DNA from: Macrosoma leucophasiata
Lineage: Eukaryota; Arthropoda; Insecta; Lepidoptera; Hedylidae
NCBI GenBank assembly: GCA_036365455.1
Contig: JAWQUS010000003.1
Location: 8,824,001 to 8,888,000, forward strand
Direction of reading: 5' to 3'
Length of the DNA: 64,000 bases
Shown here: positions 20,909 to 30,430 of the stretch, in pieces
How the letters are laid out: the number at the start of each line of letters is the position of its first letter
Position numbering within the stretch: position 1 is the stretch's first letter
Notes under the pieces: model-generated
Seen by the model: only the letters and a program-made list of their open reading frames with translations
The model's database searches: none
What the model was told of the DNA's origin: nothing
Position numbers and translations under genes: made by a program

Positions 20909-21241
20909 TCTATACAAATAAATGAAATTGGAGGGTGGGTCTGTTTTATTTAAAAATACCGCTATCTACCTACTAATCTATACAAATAAATAAAATTGGA
21001 GTGTCTGTTTGTAATATTAAAATAACCGCTTTTTACAAAACAACATTTTTTACAATTTTTGTCTGTCCGTCTGTCTGTTTGGCGGGGCTTATCTTGGGAA
21101 CGGCTGGACCGATTTTGACGGGACTCTCACTGGCAGATAGCTGATGTAATAAGGAGTAACATAGGCTTAGATAAGATACGGACAGATGGCCGGACGGACA
21201 TGGCGAAACTCTAAGGATTCCTTGTAGACTAGGGAACCTTA
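20909..21241 (+). repeat. Family G repeat, chimeric
   Basis: The start block TATACAAATAAATGAAATTG occurs twice (20911, 20975), then ATAACCGCTTTTTAC, a GTCT run and GGAACGGCTGGACCGATTTT. The normal end (GCGCCCACGACTTCGTCCGG) is missing and replaced by GACGGACATGGCGAAACTCT from another family. Confidence 0.6.
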
Positions 21242-21422
21242 AAAACGTACAGAATATATTACGTCGACACCTATTTCACAAAGGTTGAGTAATTTGCTGT
21301 ATATATACGATATATATATCGATCCATCAGTCACTGCCTTTGTGATATTACAAGGCTATAAATTAACATCTAGCCGAAACACGATAGTGTTGTACACTAT
21401 CATTTAAATCAGCAAATATTTA

Positions 21423-22701
21423 GGTTGGGGAAAAAGTTTCTTCGCATTTTATAAGATAATTCAAAACATTTTTTGATACAGTTTATTTCAATTTAACTAA
21501 AGTATGTATGTACCATTTTGTTCGATAACCTTTTGCCATCTTGTAAGTAGGGACATGATCCCATTGCTATAAAAATTTTGGGACTTCTCATCAAAATACC
21601 GCGACAAGTGGATTTGGCAGTCCTCTCGTGATGTTAACCTAACATTGCATAAAGAATTCTGAAGAGACCGAAACAGGTGGAATTCTGAAGGTGTAAGGTT
21701 AGGACTATACGGCGGATGCATTAACACCTCCCAGCCAAACTCTCTTAATTTTTGCTCAGTGGCTATAGACGTGTGAGGCCTAGTGTTATCATGATGAAAC
21801 ACCACACCCCTTCTGTTGATCAATTCCGGCCGCTTTCTCTCAACTTCTTGCTTTAATCTCATCAGTTGTTCGCAGTAGAGTTCAGAATCGATAGTCCTGC
21901 CTGGTGGTAATAGCTCATAATGAATAATGCCCTTCCGATCCCACCACACACACAACATCACCTTATTGCGAGTTAACCCGGGTTTCGCCACAGTCTGTGA
22001 AGCCTGACCGGCCTTTGACCACGACCTTTTTCGCACGTTCTTGTCGTACGTGATCCACTTTTCATCACCAGTTATCAGCTTCTTCAAAAATGATTCGGTT
22101 TCATTACGTCGTAATAAAGAATCACAAATGAGTACACGGTTCATTAGGTTTCTTTCAGTGAGCTCGTGAGGTACCCAAATATCGAGCTTTTTTTTGTATC
22201 CAGCTTTTTTCAAATGCGCCAAAACTGTTTTGTGATCAATTCTCAGTTCTTCAGCTACGTCGTAACTACTGATATGTCGATCTTGCTCCACTTTTTCAAA
22301 AATGGCATCCATTTTATCCGTAATAGGGCGACCAGAGCGAGGTGCATCTTTGACATCAAAATTTCCGGATTGAAAACGCTTAAACCAATTTTGTGCTACT
22401 CTCACAGACACTGCACTAGGTCCATAAACATCGCAAATTTTTTTCGCGGCTTGCGTTGCATTCTTACCTTTTTTGTAGTAAAATGTTAAAATGTATCGAA
22501 TTTCGTCATTAGATTCACTCATCTTGACAGTACGAAAAACAAATGAAAATCACACATTTGCCTAATTTGAATTTGGAATTATGTTCTTTAAAATTTTAAC
22601 TTTCAATGATACCAAAACCAGCCAGATACAAATACTACAGCCAAAGAGATCTTATTACAAGTTCATACATACTATAATGCGAAAAGACTTTTTCCCCAAC
22701 C
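21423..22701 (-). mobile_element. Complete mariner transposon, 1279 bp
   Basis: Terminal inverted repeats begin GGTTGGGGAAAAAGT at both ends and match at 24 of the first 26 positions (tails TTCTTCGCATT and CTTTTCGCATT). TA dinucleotides at 21421-21422 and 22702-22703 are the expected target duplication. Length and gene position are normal for mariner, and the element is nested in family A, so it is younger than that copy. Confidence 0.95.
21497..22522 (-). CDS. Mariner transposase, uninterrupted, D153/D245/E280 triad
   Basis: 341-residue transposase, the usual mariner length, with no stop or frameshift. It would bind the terminal repeats and cut and paste the element at TA. An N-terminal paired-type helix-turn-helix pair (about residues 5-110) includes QNWFKRFQSGNF and RSGRPIT, followed by WVPHELTERN (116-125). 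The catalytic domain has TGDEKW (D153) and HHDNTRPH (D245). The third position, usually Asp in YSPDLAPSD, reads YSPNLTPSE, with Glu at 280 after the proper 34-residue spacing. So the mariner DD34D triad is DD34E here. From family knowledge, the Asp-to-Glu change was reported to abolish Mos1 activity, so this copy is probably inactive although its frame is open. The start is the first Met, MSESNDEIRY, at the normal distance from the terminal repeat. Confidence 0.95.
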   Translation of the reverse strand: MSESNDEIRYILTFYYKKGKNATQAAKKICDVYGPSAVSVRVAQNWFKRFQSGNFDVKDAPRSGRPITDKMDAIFEKVEQDRHISSYDVAEELRIDHKTVLAHLKKAGYKKKLDIWVPHELTERNLMNRVLICDSLLRRNETESFLKKLITGDEKWITYDKNVRKRSWSKAGQASQTVAKPGLTRNKVMLCVWWDRKGIIHYELLPPGRTIDSELYCEQLMRLKQEVERKRPELINRRGVVFHHDNTRPHTSIATEQKLREFGWEVLMHPPYSPNLTPSEFHLFRSLQNSLCNVRLTSREDCQIHLSRYFDEKSQNFYSNGIMSLLTRWQKVIEQNGTYIL

Positions 22702-23029
22702 TATTATTAAGTAATGCAGTGGTGACTACGTCCTCAAACTCCGACACTGAAGCTCTACCACCATTAAAATCAGATACATAATACACCTAGGCTACGTTTT
22801 AGAAAAAAAAAACAGTCAAAATCTGTAATTTCGAACAGTTGTATCGAATGGATAAAGTGATGATTTAACCATTCACATATTTTCTTTATCGATAAACAAT
22901 ATTTCACGTTGTAAATACTGGGTGTTGCCTGTAGTAACAGGCAATACCCATTTTATTGCCATCAGTAAACGAAGCACGTCCACAGTTTTAAAGTAGGTAA
23001 CATTTTCGTGTTTTTGTTTTTGTTTTTAT

Positions 23030-23309
23030 TATGTTATGGAAGTGGCAAACAAGCATGCAGTTCACATTGATGTTAAGTGATGACTGTAGCCTATAGACAC
23101 CCACACAAAGACCAAGGTCAAAATGCAGATGCGTTACCGCTCCTGAGGCCTAAGGTGTTATGCCTCTGTGCCGGAAATTACAGGGCCGTACATTACCACT
23201 TGACCGGAACACGGTAGTGCTGAACCTACCATTTAGCGGGAAGTATATTAGGTAATGCGGTGGTGCCTACGCCCACGAGCTCCGTCACTGGAGCTCTACC
23301 ACCAGTACA
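23030..23309 (-). repeat. Family A, full length, antisense
   Basis: GGCAAACAAGCATGCAGTTC to GGAGCTCTACCACCAGTAC, close to consensus. Confidence 0.85.
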
Positions 23310-23761
23310 AGACTACAAAAACAAAGCTACATTTCCAAACCTTCGCATTCTAAGATCAAAAAAAATATTTTCACGAACGTGTGAATCGGCTATTACATTT
23401 CTCCAGTGACTATAAAGCATTCATAGAATGTGTCATCCATACACAACATCATGGAAATTGGGAAAATTATTCCCATGTGACCCGCGTCGCCCTGTAAAAA
23501 GCGGCAGTTTTAATAAAATAATGTACACCAGAAACATAAGGAACTTGACAAATGACAGCGACAAATATTCATAAAGGTACATAAGGGAGCTCGTTTTGTG
23601 TGATCAATGTGAGGAATGGTTGCAAAATTCGTTACTCAGGATGATTGGGATGGATCAGGAGGATCATTGTATGAGACCCCATGAGTAAAATTATTAAGCA
23701 GTGACACTGTTGTTCGCTGTAAGTATATTTAATGTAAGTTTTATTTTAGAGTGTGTTTTTT

Positions 23762-23907
23762 TTTTATGTGCCCGGAGATGGCAACAGGTTCGCCACCTGT
23801 TACATGGGCCAAAACGTAACCGGCGAGTCGTGGGTGTTTGCATGTATGATTAAATGCATGCATTTACCTCTGCCTACCCCTTCGGGGATTACAGGCGTGA
23901 AGTTACG
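23762..23907 (+). mobile_element. Family D SINE, 5'-truncated
   Basis: Begins at ATGTGCCCGGAGATGGCAAC and runs to CCTTCGGGGATTACAGGCGT, GAAGTTACG and a T-run; the tRNA-like head is absent. Inserted within array unit 1. Confidence 0.75.
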
Positions 23908-23937
23908 TTTTTTTTTGTTATTTATATTAGTAGACTT

Positions 23938-24252
23938 CTATCTATACAAATAAATAAAATTGGAGTGTCTGTTTGTAGTATAAAAATAACCGCTTTTTAC
24001 TAAATGCATATGTATACACGGTACCTATACGAAACAATTTTTTTTTACAATTTTGGTCTGTCTGTCTGTCTGTTTGGCGAGGCTAATCTTGGGAACGGCT
24101 GGACCAATTTTGACGGGACTTTCACTTGCAGATAGCTGATGTAATGAGGAGTAACTGAGGCTACTTTTATACTAGCTGCGCCCACGACTTCGTCCGGGTA
24201 GATACTGAACAATCATAAATTCTCACGCGGGCGAAGTCGCGGGCACATCTAG
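23938..24252 (+). repeat. Family G repeat, full length
   Basis: Type copy: CTATACAAATAAATAAAATT, TAACCGCTTTTTACTAAATG, a (GTCT)n run, GGAACGGCTGGACCAATTTT, CTTGCAGATAGCTGATGTAA, GCGCCCACGACTTCGTCCGG and end GCGGGCACATCTAGT. The CTAGT end suggests a Helitron-like or other non-autonomous DNA element; class not settled. Confidence 0.65.
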
Positions 24253-24417
24253 TAAGGTCATAAACAGGGTCTGTTTAAATGAACACTATTCCTGAAACGT
24301 ACGTTTAAGGGTTTAATAGATACCTATTTGTTATATGCTAGAAGCTTTAAGTGTAGTGAATTTATCAGCAGTGGCTTCGAAAAAAATATAAGTTTTGATA
24401 AAGTAATGTCGGTATAT

Positions 24418-24714
24418 TTACTGGTGGTAGAGCTCTAGTGACGGAGCTCTTGGGCGTAGAAACCACCGCATTACCTCTATCTGCCGCCAAATGGTGGTGC
24501 TCAGCACAATTGTGTTCTGTTAGATGTTAATGTATGACATCTAACCCGCAATAACTATCACAGAGACACCAACTTAGGTCTTAGGGGAGACAACGCCATC
24601 TGTATTTTGACCTCTTGTTTTTGTGTAGACGTCTATAGACTGCAGTCATCACTTAACATTAATGTGAATAACATGCTTGCTTGCCACTTTCCTTACATAA
24701 AAAAGGTTACTTCA
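24418..24714 (+). repeat. Family A, full length, diverged
   Basis: TTACTGGTGGTAGAGCTCTA to CCTTACATAAAAAA. Separates array units 1 and 2. Confidence 0.8.
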
Positions 24715-24744
24715 TCAAAAGTGTATTAAACTATTTCTTTTTGG

Positions 24745-25405
24745 TGTCAGTACACGAGATACATAACGGAGCTCATGTATGATCATTGGGATGAATAGTA
24801 CCAAAATTCGTTACTCAGGATGTTTTTTTTTTCGCATACACTCACAGCCCCACAGTAGGTATAAAACCTGAGTCGTGGGTGCCGTTAAATACAAACAACA
24901 CATACATAAACACCCAGACCCGAAACAAATATCTGAATGGCCATACAAATATTTGTCCCGGTGCGGGGATCGAACCCGCGACCCTTCGAATCAAACGGTC
25001 AACTCACACCGCTGGACCAACCGGGTCGTCAATGTAACCATTATGAGAGAGCCCGAAAACAAAATGATTTAGCAGTGACACTGTTGTGTATTCACTGTAG
25101 GTCTATTTAATGTAAGTAATATTGCAGAAGACTCCTAGTAGGTCATAAACCTTGTTTATAGTTGGTTTGATTAAATTAGTATTCCTGAACCCTGCGCTTT
25201 AATAAATAAATGTAATATGCCACAAGCTTTTAGGGTAGTGAACTTATCAGCTTACCCACGGATAGCCTTAAATATTTATTACGTTTTAGTTTGAAGGTTG
25301 CAAGATACGTAGTGTTTTAGGTACAAGCTGGTGGATTTTGATGTTAGAAATTGAGAAAATTATTCTCATGCAATCCCAAAAAATCAGCAGTTTTAATGAA
25401 TCAAA
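24745..25405 (+). repeat. Four-unit tandem array, unit 2
   Basis: ACGAGATACATAACGGAGCT, TTCGTTACTCAGGATG, [family J insertion], GAGCCCGAAAACAAAATGAT, CAGTGACACTGTTGTGT, CATAAACCTTGTTTATAGTT, CACAAGCTTTTAGGGTAGTG, CTTACCCACGGATAGCCTTA and TTGAGAAAATTATTCTCATG. Confidence 0.7.
24832..25029 (-). mobile_element. Family J tRNA-headed SINE
   Basis: Type copy, antisense. In its own orientation the tRNA-like head reads ACCCGGTTGGTCCAGCGGTG (box A) and GCGGGTTCGATCCCCGC (T-arm, box B), followed by ACAAATATTTGTATGGCCAT, TTTGTTTCGGGTCTGGGTGT, CACCCACGACTCAGG and TGTGGGGCTGTGAGTGT, ending in an A-run. It interrupts array unit 2. Confidence 0.75.
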
Positions 25406-25412
25406 AAATCGG

Positions 25413-25733
25413 AAGCGATCTACTCGGTTAAGCGATACGGGCGCGGTCGAGTGTGTGGTGAGTGACCGCTAGTGGCAAATCAAAAATGCGCATTTATCGT
25501 GTTTCGGAGTCCACGTTAAGCCGTCGGTCCCTATTGCTTTCGATAGATTGTAGTAGCTAAACCTTTTCGGAGGCCTTATGGTTTGAAAACATGCGACAGC
25601 GGGTTGGCCACTAACCCTTATCCCCACGAACCCGCATTGGAGCAGCGCGGTGAAGTAAGCTCCAGGCCTCCTCCCAAGAAGGGGCGAGCCCAGCAGTGGC
25701 ACGTGTAAAGGGTTGCCATTATTATTATTTGTA
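25413..25733 (+). mobile_element. Family B, 5'-truncated
   Basis: Starts AAGCGATCTACTCGG, lacking the first 30 or so bases, and ends in (ATT)n. Lies between array units 2 and 3. Confidence 0.75.
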
Positions 25734-25736
25734 CCA

Positions 25737-26130
25737 ACGCCAGGTACATAAGGGAGCTCGTATCATGTGATCAGTGTGAGGAATGATACCAAGATTCGTT
25801 ACTCAGGATGAATCATTGTATGAGACCCGCAGACAAAATTATTAAGCAATGATACTGTTGTGTATGTACTGTATATTTATGTACCTAAAGTAATATTTTG
25901 TAAGACTAAGGTCATTAACCTTGTTTATATGTGGTCTGATTAAATAAGTATTTCTGAACCCTACGTTGAGGCCTTTGGTAAATAAATGGAATCACAAGCT
26001 TTTAGGGTAGTGAACTTATCAGCTTACCCACGGACAGTTTTAAATATTGATTTCGTTTCAGTTTCCTGATTGAGAGATGTACCTAGAGTATTAGGCACAA
26101 TCTGGTGGATTTATGTATTGTGTCCACATG
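25737..26130 (+). repeat. Four-unit tandem array, unit 3
   Basis: Uninterrupted unit: GGTACATAAGGGAGCTCGTA, TTCGTTACTCAGGATG, GAGACCCGCAGACAAAATTA, AACCTTGTTTATATGTGG, CACAAGCTTTTAGGGTAGTG, AGCTTACCCACGGACAG, CTGGTGGATTT. Best copy for aligning the others. Confidence 0.7.
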
Positions 26131-26145
26131 TGTTGCCTTGAAAAT

Positions 26146-26855
26146 TTACTGGTGGTAGAGCTCCAGTGACGGAGATCGCGGGCGTAGGCACCACCGCATT
26201 GCCTAATATACTTGCCGCTAAATGGTAGTGTTCAGCACTATCGTGTTCCGGTCAGGTGGTAATGTATGGCCCTGTAATTTCCGGCACAGAGGCATGACAC
26301 CTAATGCCTCAGGAGTGGCAGCGCATCTGCATTTTGACCTGTGGTCATTATGTGGGTGTCTATAGGCTGCAGTCATCACTTAACATCAATGTGAACTGCA
26401 TGCTTGTTTGCCACCTTTATTACATAAAAAAAAACGCATCTGCATTTGACCTTCGTATTTGTGTAGGTGTCTATAGGCTGCAGTCATCACTTAACATCAA
26501 TGTGAACTGCATGCTTGTTTGCCACTTCCATTGCATAAAAAAGTAAATAATAATAATTGTTTTTTACTTTTGGTAGAGCTCCATTGAAGGAGCTCGCGGG
26601 CGTAGGCACCACCGCATTATCTACCTAATATACTTGCCGCTTAATGTTATAGTGTTCAGCACTATCGTGTTCCGCTCAGGTGGTAATGTACGGCCCCGTA
26701 ATTGCTGGCACAGAGGCATAACACCTCAGGCCTCAGGAGCGGTAACCCATCTGCCTTTTGACCTTGGTGTTAGTGTGGGTGTCTTTCGGCTGCAGTCATC
26801 ACTTAACATCAATGTGAACTGCAAGCTTGTTAGCCACTTCCATTACATAAAAAGA
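26146..26855 (+). repeat. Three family A copies in direct tandem
   Basis: A full copy (26146-26434), then a 3' fragment starting in the ACGCATCTGCATTTGACC block (26434-26545), then another full copy (26561-26855), all in the same orientation. Reading frames across them at 26304-26546 and 26634-26894 are repeat sequence, not genes. Confidence 0.85.
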
Positions 26856-26889
26856 GAACTCCATTTCTGGCCTGGAAAGAAACAGCACA

Positions 26890-27240
26890 TTTGATGAAGT
26901 AATATTCCGACATGAGATAAATAACAGAGCTCGTATTTTGTGATCAGTGTGAAAAATGATACAAAAGTTCGTTTATTTACCAATGACACTGTTGTGTACA
27001 CACTTTATGTTTAATGTAGGTAATATTTCGAAAGACTTTCATTACATAATAAACCTTGTTTATAGTTAGTCGGATTAAATTCCCTAACTCTGCTTTGAGG
27101 GCTTTCAATGAATAAATGTAGGTATTATACCTACATTTATTCATTGAAAGGTGCTTTTAGAGTAAACTTATCAACTAACCCACGGATAACCTTAAATATT
27201 TATTACATTTTAGGTTGAAACTTGTGAGGTACCGCTTTTT
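26890..27240 (+). repeat. Four-unit tandem array, unit 4
   Basis: GAGATAAATAACAGAGCTCG, TGTGATCAGTGTGAAAAATG, AATGACACTGTTGTGTACAC, AAACCTTGTTTATAGTTAG, TAACCCACGGATAACCTTAA. Contains the hairpin at 27102-27150 in place of the CACAAGCTT block. Confidence 0.65.
27102..27150. repeat. Perfect inverted repeat, 23-bp arms, 3-nt loop
   Basis: CTTTCAATGAATAAATGTAG... and exact complement. The left arm continues normal array sequence (GGGCTTTCAATGAATAAATG), so the right arm looks like a local inverted copy of it. Confidence 0.9.
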
Positions 27241-27242
27241 TT

Positions 27243-27516
27243 AGTCAAATTATTTTCTCGTATGCTTAGTAGGTAGGTACCTAGTATGTTCTAAGGTTTT
27301 CGCGAGCTATACTCATTGAAATAAAACAAGTTTTCGGATTTATCTCGCGTATATTAAACTAAAATGACTAGTTAAAATCGAACCCGACGTTTCATTTTAG
27401 TTTAATATACGCAAGATAAATCCGAAAACTACTTTTATTTCAATGAGTGGAGCTCGCGAAAACCTAAGAACATACTGGGTACCTACCTACTAAGCATACG
27501 AGAAAATAATCTGACT
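27243..27516. mobile_element. Foldback element, 124-bp arms
   Basis: Arms 27243-27366 and 27393-27516 are about 93% complementary by eye (some eight mismatches) around a 26-bp centre containing AAAATCGAACCCGACG. Landmarks: TTTTCTCGTATGCTTAGTAG, GGTTTTCGCGAGCT, GGATTTATCTCGCGTATATT. Non-coding. I see no certain target duplication. Confidence 0.8.
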
Positions 27517-27519
27517 TTT

Positions 27520-28109
27520 GAAATTTGTATTTATTTGAAATATCTATTTTAATTTGTATGTTTGTTTAAAATCATATTGTATAAATATTTAATTTGACCA
27601 AAAATATTAATTTCCAACAATTACAAAGAAAAAAAAGAGGGTTGATTAAATAAAATACTTGTACACAAAAATCAGTTGAAGTAAATTAAAAAAACATCAA
27701 CCCCAATGCCACCACAGTAAACTCAATTTTCGCAATTTGTAAAGGAAAATCTACCAAATGAATTTATAAGCGCAGATTTTTGTTTATTTTATTGGATAAA
27801 ATAAACAATGCCAACATTTATAAAAGGCAATAGTCCTTTAAAAGCAACCCATAGACTCGTTACGCCATCGACTAATTCTGGTTGATAAACTGTAATGATG
27901 CACCAGAGAAGGGTTAACTGATTACCATAAACGGCTTGAAAATACACCAGAGACATTCAGGGCTTAATTACTTACTGGCAGGTTAGGAAAGTTATTTATT
28001 CTTTCTTTCTCTTTTAAAAAGTAGGTACCAATTTTAGGGTCCTGTTGCCGTGATTGAAAAGGCAGTATGAAAATTGGTATCTAGGATCTCGATTACAAAT
28101 AGAAATAAT
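27520..28109. other. AT-rich unique sequence, no gene seen
   Basis: Nothing recognised on either strand. Confidence 0.35.
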
Positions 28110-28165
28110 CTACGTAAATAATAATCTGTCTAATCTACTTTCCGCTAGATGGTGGTGTTCAGCAC

Positions 28166-28470
28166 TTTTTATATTTTGTTTGGAGAAATATATTTTTTTA
28201 ATTTGTTTTGTCAGTCGTGCGCACAGAGTACTATAAATACATACGTCGTGCGTGTGCCGCGCTCCGAATCGGACGAGCTACCCACTCAATTATTAAAGTT
28301 TAGTGCGACACTAGCCGTCGCTCGAAACTTTGATTGCCATGAGTGATAAACTGGTGGCGAACGAGCTGTTGGCTTTTTTGCAACAGAAATTGGATGTGAT
28401 GGACGAGGTGTCCGCCATCCAAATATGTTCAACGAGTTTCAGCGAACAAAAAATAGCAAAGCCGTTTATA
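28166..28470 (+). mobile_element. 5'-end fragment of a LINE-like element
   Basis: A 305-bp GC-richer insert within family A. It contains TCAGTCGTGCGCACAGAG, which holds an arthropod initiator (TCAGT), a leader of about 125 nt, and the small coding start at 28339. Such promoter-plus-ORF1 5' ends are typical of full-length LINE 5' regions. The 3' side is cut off where family A resumes. Confidence 0.5.
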
Positions 28471-28473
28471 TAG
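28339..28473 (+). CDS. Truncated N-terminus of a multi-copy lepidopteran transposon protein
   Basis: 44 codons beginning MSDKLVANELLAFLQQKLDV, continuing MDEVSAIQICSTSFSEQKIA, with a stop formed at the junction with family A (ATA TAG). The start ELLAFLQ-K-DV-DE-S-IC resembles, from memory, the N-terminus of abundant lepidopteran transposon-associated proteins annotated as zinc-finger/FP-domain proteins. No catalytic motif is present. The rest of the protein is missing, so this is a fragment; the first Met is preceded by an initiator-like site and an untranslated leader. Function unknown. Confidence 0.5.
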   Translation: MSDKLVANELLAFLQQKLDVMDEVSAIQICSTSFSEQKIAKPFI

Positions 28474-28629
28474 GGCCCTGTCATTTCCGGCACAGAGGCA
28501 TAATACCTTAGGCCTCAGGAGTGCCATCGGATCTACGTTTAAATCTATAGTTTAATATAGATGTTTATATTCTACGGTATTACATACCATCAATGTAAGC
28601 TGTACGATAGTTTGCAACTTCATAATATT

Positions 28630-29429
28630 AAAAAGCTTTAGAAAAAAAAAATCTTTTCTTATTTTACATCATATATTAGGTACTAAGCTAAGCTAAAAAT
28701 AAATAGGTAGCTATAGTCAAAAACTGAGTTCAGAAACGGTTTAAGATTTAAGACTTTGGTCATACTTTCGGAATTCATTTTTCATTCAAATTTCGGAAAT
28801 AGCAATAGCAAATGCAAAGCAAATACGAACATTTGCGAGTCAAATTCATAAATTTTAATGACTTGTAAGGTATACCAAGTCATAAGGTGTTGCAGCTGGT
28901 TGCTCTGAGTAGGAGTTAATGCGGATATTGCAAATATTAAAAACGTGATTGTTGAAAATCTACTAAATAAGTAATGTGTATTTTGTTCTTGTCCGTCTTT
29001 TGCAATCTTCGAGAAAATATTTCATTTTGCAACATTCGTACTTTAAAACTAACTGACTTCCCGACAGCGCCGTCTGCATGCTTTCAGACTATAATATCTA
29101 ACAAATCATAAAACGGATTATAATGTTGTTTTCTTCAATATACAAAGTGATTCAAGGGGAAGAGTTATTGTGTAAGATAAAAAGTATGGTCAAGAGGGAT
29201 ATGTGCATATTTATTGCACCCGTTTGAAAACGGAGCTGGTCGCTTTAATACAAATAGGTATGTAATAATTAAAAAATATTCATCTTTCATGGCAAAATTA
29301 TAATTATATTTATTCCGTGGTTGAGTTTTCTACATAACCTGAAATAGTAACGACATTAGTTCTCTTCAATAATTGGGAATCTTCTTTGAGCGTATTGTAC
29401 CTAGTACTTAATATAAAATCTCTACTCCC
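28630..29429. other. AT-rich unique sequence, no gene seen
   Basis: No exon or repeat family recognised. Confidence 0.35.
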
Positions 29430-29616
29430 TACTGATAAAATTATAAATGCGAATGAAAGTTCGTTTGTTACACTTTCACGCGAAAACTACTTAACCAAAC
29501 ATGAAACTTTTAATACATATATTTTTGGAGGTATTAAAAGTAACATAGGATACCTTTTATGACAAATAATTAATATATAAACAAATATGCGGATGAAGTC
29601 ACGGGCTAAAGCTAGT
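29430..29616 (+). repeat. Family H repeat (CTAGT-ending)
   Basis: ATTATAAATGCGAATGAAAG, CACTTTCACGCGAAAACTAC and end ATGCGGATGAAGTCACGGGC...GCTAGT. This resembles a very common lepidopteran non-autonomous repeat from memory. Shortened relative to typical copies. Confidence 0.55.
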
Positions 29617-30010
29617 GCCACATAAAACTATGTGTCATAGTGCTCACTCGATACAACGAATTGTTTGATGGGTATCACACCAAGCTGTAGCACCAAATAT
29701 TCATCAATTCTCATCAAACTTTTCCTTTATTGAAGCAAATTTAAACATGTCACATAGTCACATCAAAATGTTTACAAATGTAGCTATAAAAACTTTTCTT
29801 TTGGATATGGTTTGTATCAAGTCCCATAAGTGGCCATATAAAAAGTAGTAAAACGTAAAACTTCAGCACGCCCAACATTCCAACAACAAACTATGTCATA
29901 AAAATGTTTATCGTTCGATATTATGTATGGTAGGAATTATATACCTAACTATCCCTGAATAAATATTTACGTAGGTAATTGTTGTAACAAATGTTGACTT
30001 TGCTATACAT

Positions 30011-30235
30011 TTTATTGGTAGAGCTCCGGTGACGGAGCTCGCGAGTGTAGGCACCACCGCGTTACCTAATTTACTTGCCGCTGAATGGTAGTGTTCAGCA
30101 CTATCGTGTTCCGGTCAGGTGGTAATGTACGGCCCTGTAATTTCCGGCACAGAGGCATAACACCTTAGGCCTCAGGAGTGGTAACGCATCTGCATTTTGA
30201 CCTTGGTCTTCGTGTGGGTGTATAGGCTGCAGTCA
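30011..30235 (+). repeat. Family A, 3' end lost
   Basis: GAGCTCCGGTGACGGAGCTC hairpin to GGCTGCAGTCA, where family L begins. Confidence 0.8.
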
Positions 30236-30428
30236 TTTTGATCGAGTCGACGTTGAGTCGACCATTTTGATCAATTTTTGACCAATACCGGGCTGTTAGA
30301 GTTAACAGAGATCGTATCATAGACGGCTCCCCGATCGTATCATAAAACACTCTACAAAGTCGAAACGAGCCGATCGTCCCTTTTGCAGGCTCGATGTGCA
30401 ATATTATTATTAATTGTTGAGTAAGTAA
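30236..30428 (+). repeat. Family L repeat, copy 1
   Basis: GTCGACCATTTTGATCAATT, TTGACCAATACCGGGCTGTT, TTTGCAGGCTCGATGTGCAA and AATTGTTGAGTA, shared with 63395-63598. The tail ATTGTTGAGTACTGTA reappears after family E at 30708, so E was inserted in L. Confidence 0.6.
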
Positions 30429-30430
30429 TT

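Larger units (their letters stand above)
21338..22769 (-). repeat. Family A split by mariner
   Basis: Left part 21338-21420 (CTAGCCGAAACACGATAGTG) and right part 22704-22769 (AAGTAATGCAGTGGTGACTA, GCTCTACCACCATTA) are the two halves of one antisense family A copy; the mariner sits at the GCAAATAT step. Confidence 0.75.
23445..24417 (+). repeat. Four-unit tandem array, unit 1
   Basis: Non-transposon unit: GGAAATTGGGAAAATTATTC, GCGGCAGTTTTAATAAAAT, GGTACATAAGGGAGCTCGTT, TTCGTTACTCAGGATG, GCAGTGACACTGTTGT and, after inserted D and G repeats, GTCATAAACAGGGTCTGTTT and GAAGCTTTAAGTGTAGTGAA. Related units follow at 24.75, 25.74 and 26.9 kb. Confidence 0.65.
28110..28622 (+). repeat. Family A, old, split by an insertion
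   Basis: Left part ends at GATGGTGGTGTTCAGCACTT (28165); right part resumes at TAGGGCCCTGTCATTTCCGG (28471) and decays after AGGCCTCAGGAGTGCC. Confidence 0.65.

Noticed and set aside
22166..22489. 107-codon plus-strand frame
   Set aside because: Antisense shadow of the mariner transposase.
26304..26894. Open frames of 80 and 86 codons on the plus strand with a shared LQSSLNINVNCMLV peptide
   Set aside because: They translate the 3' half of tandem family A repeats; the shared peptide is repeat sequence, not a protein family.
23445..27240. CRISPR-like repeat array
   Set aside because: Units are hundreds of bases long, diverged, and spaced by eukaryotic transposons; there is nothing CRISPR-like about length, spacers or neighbours.
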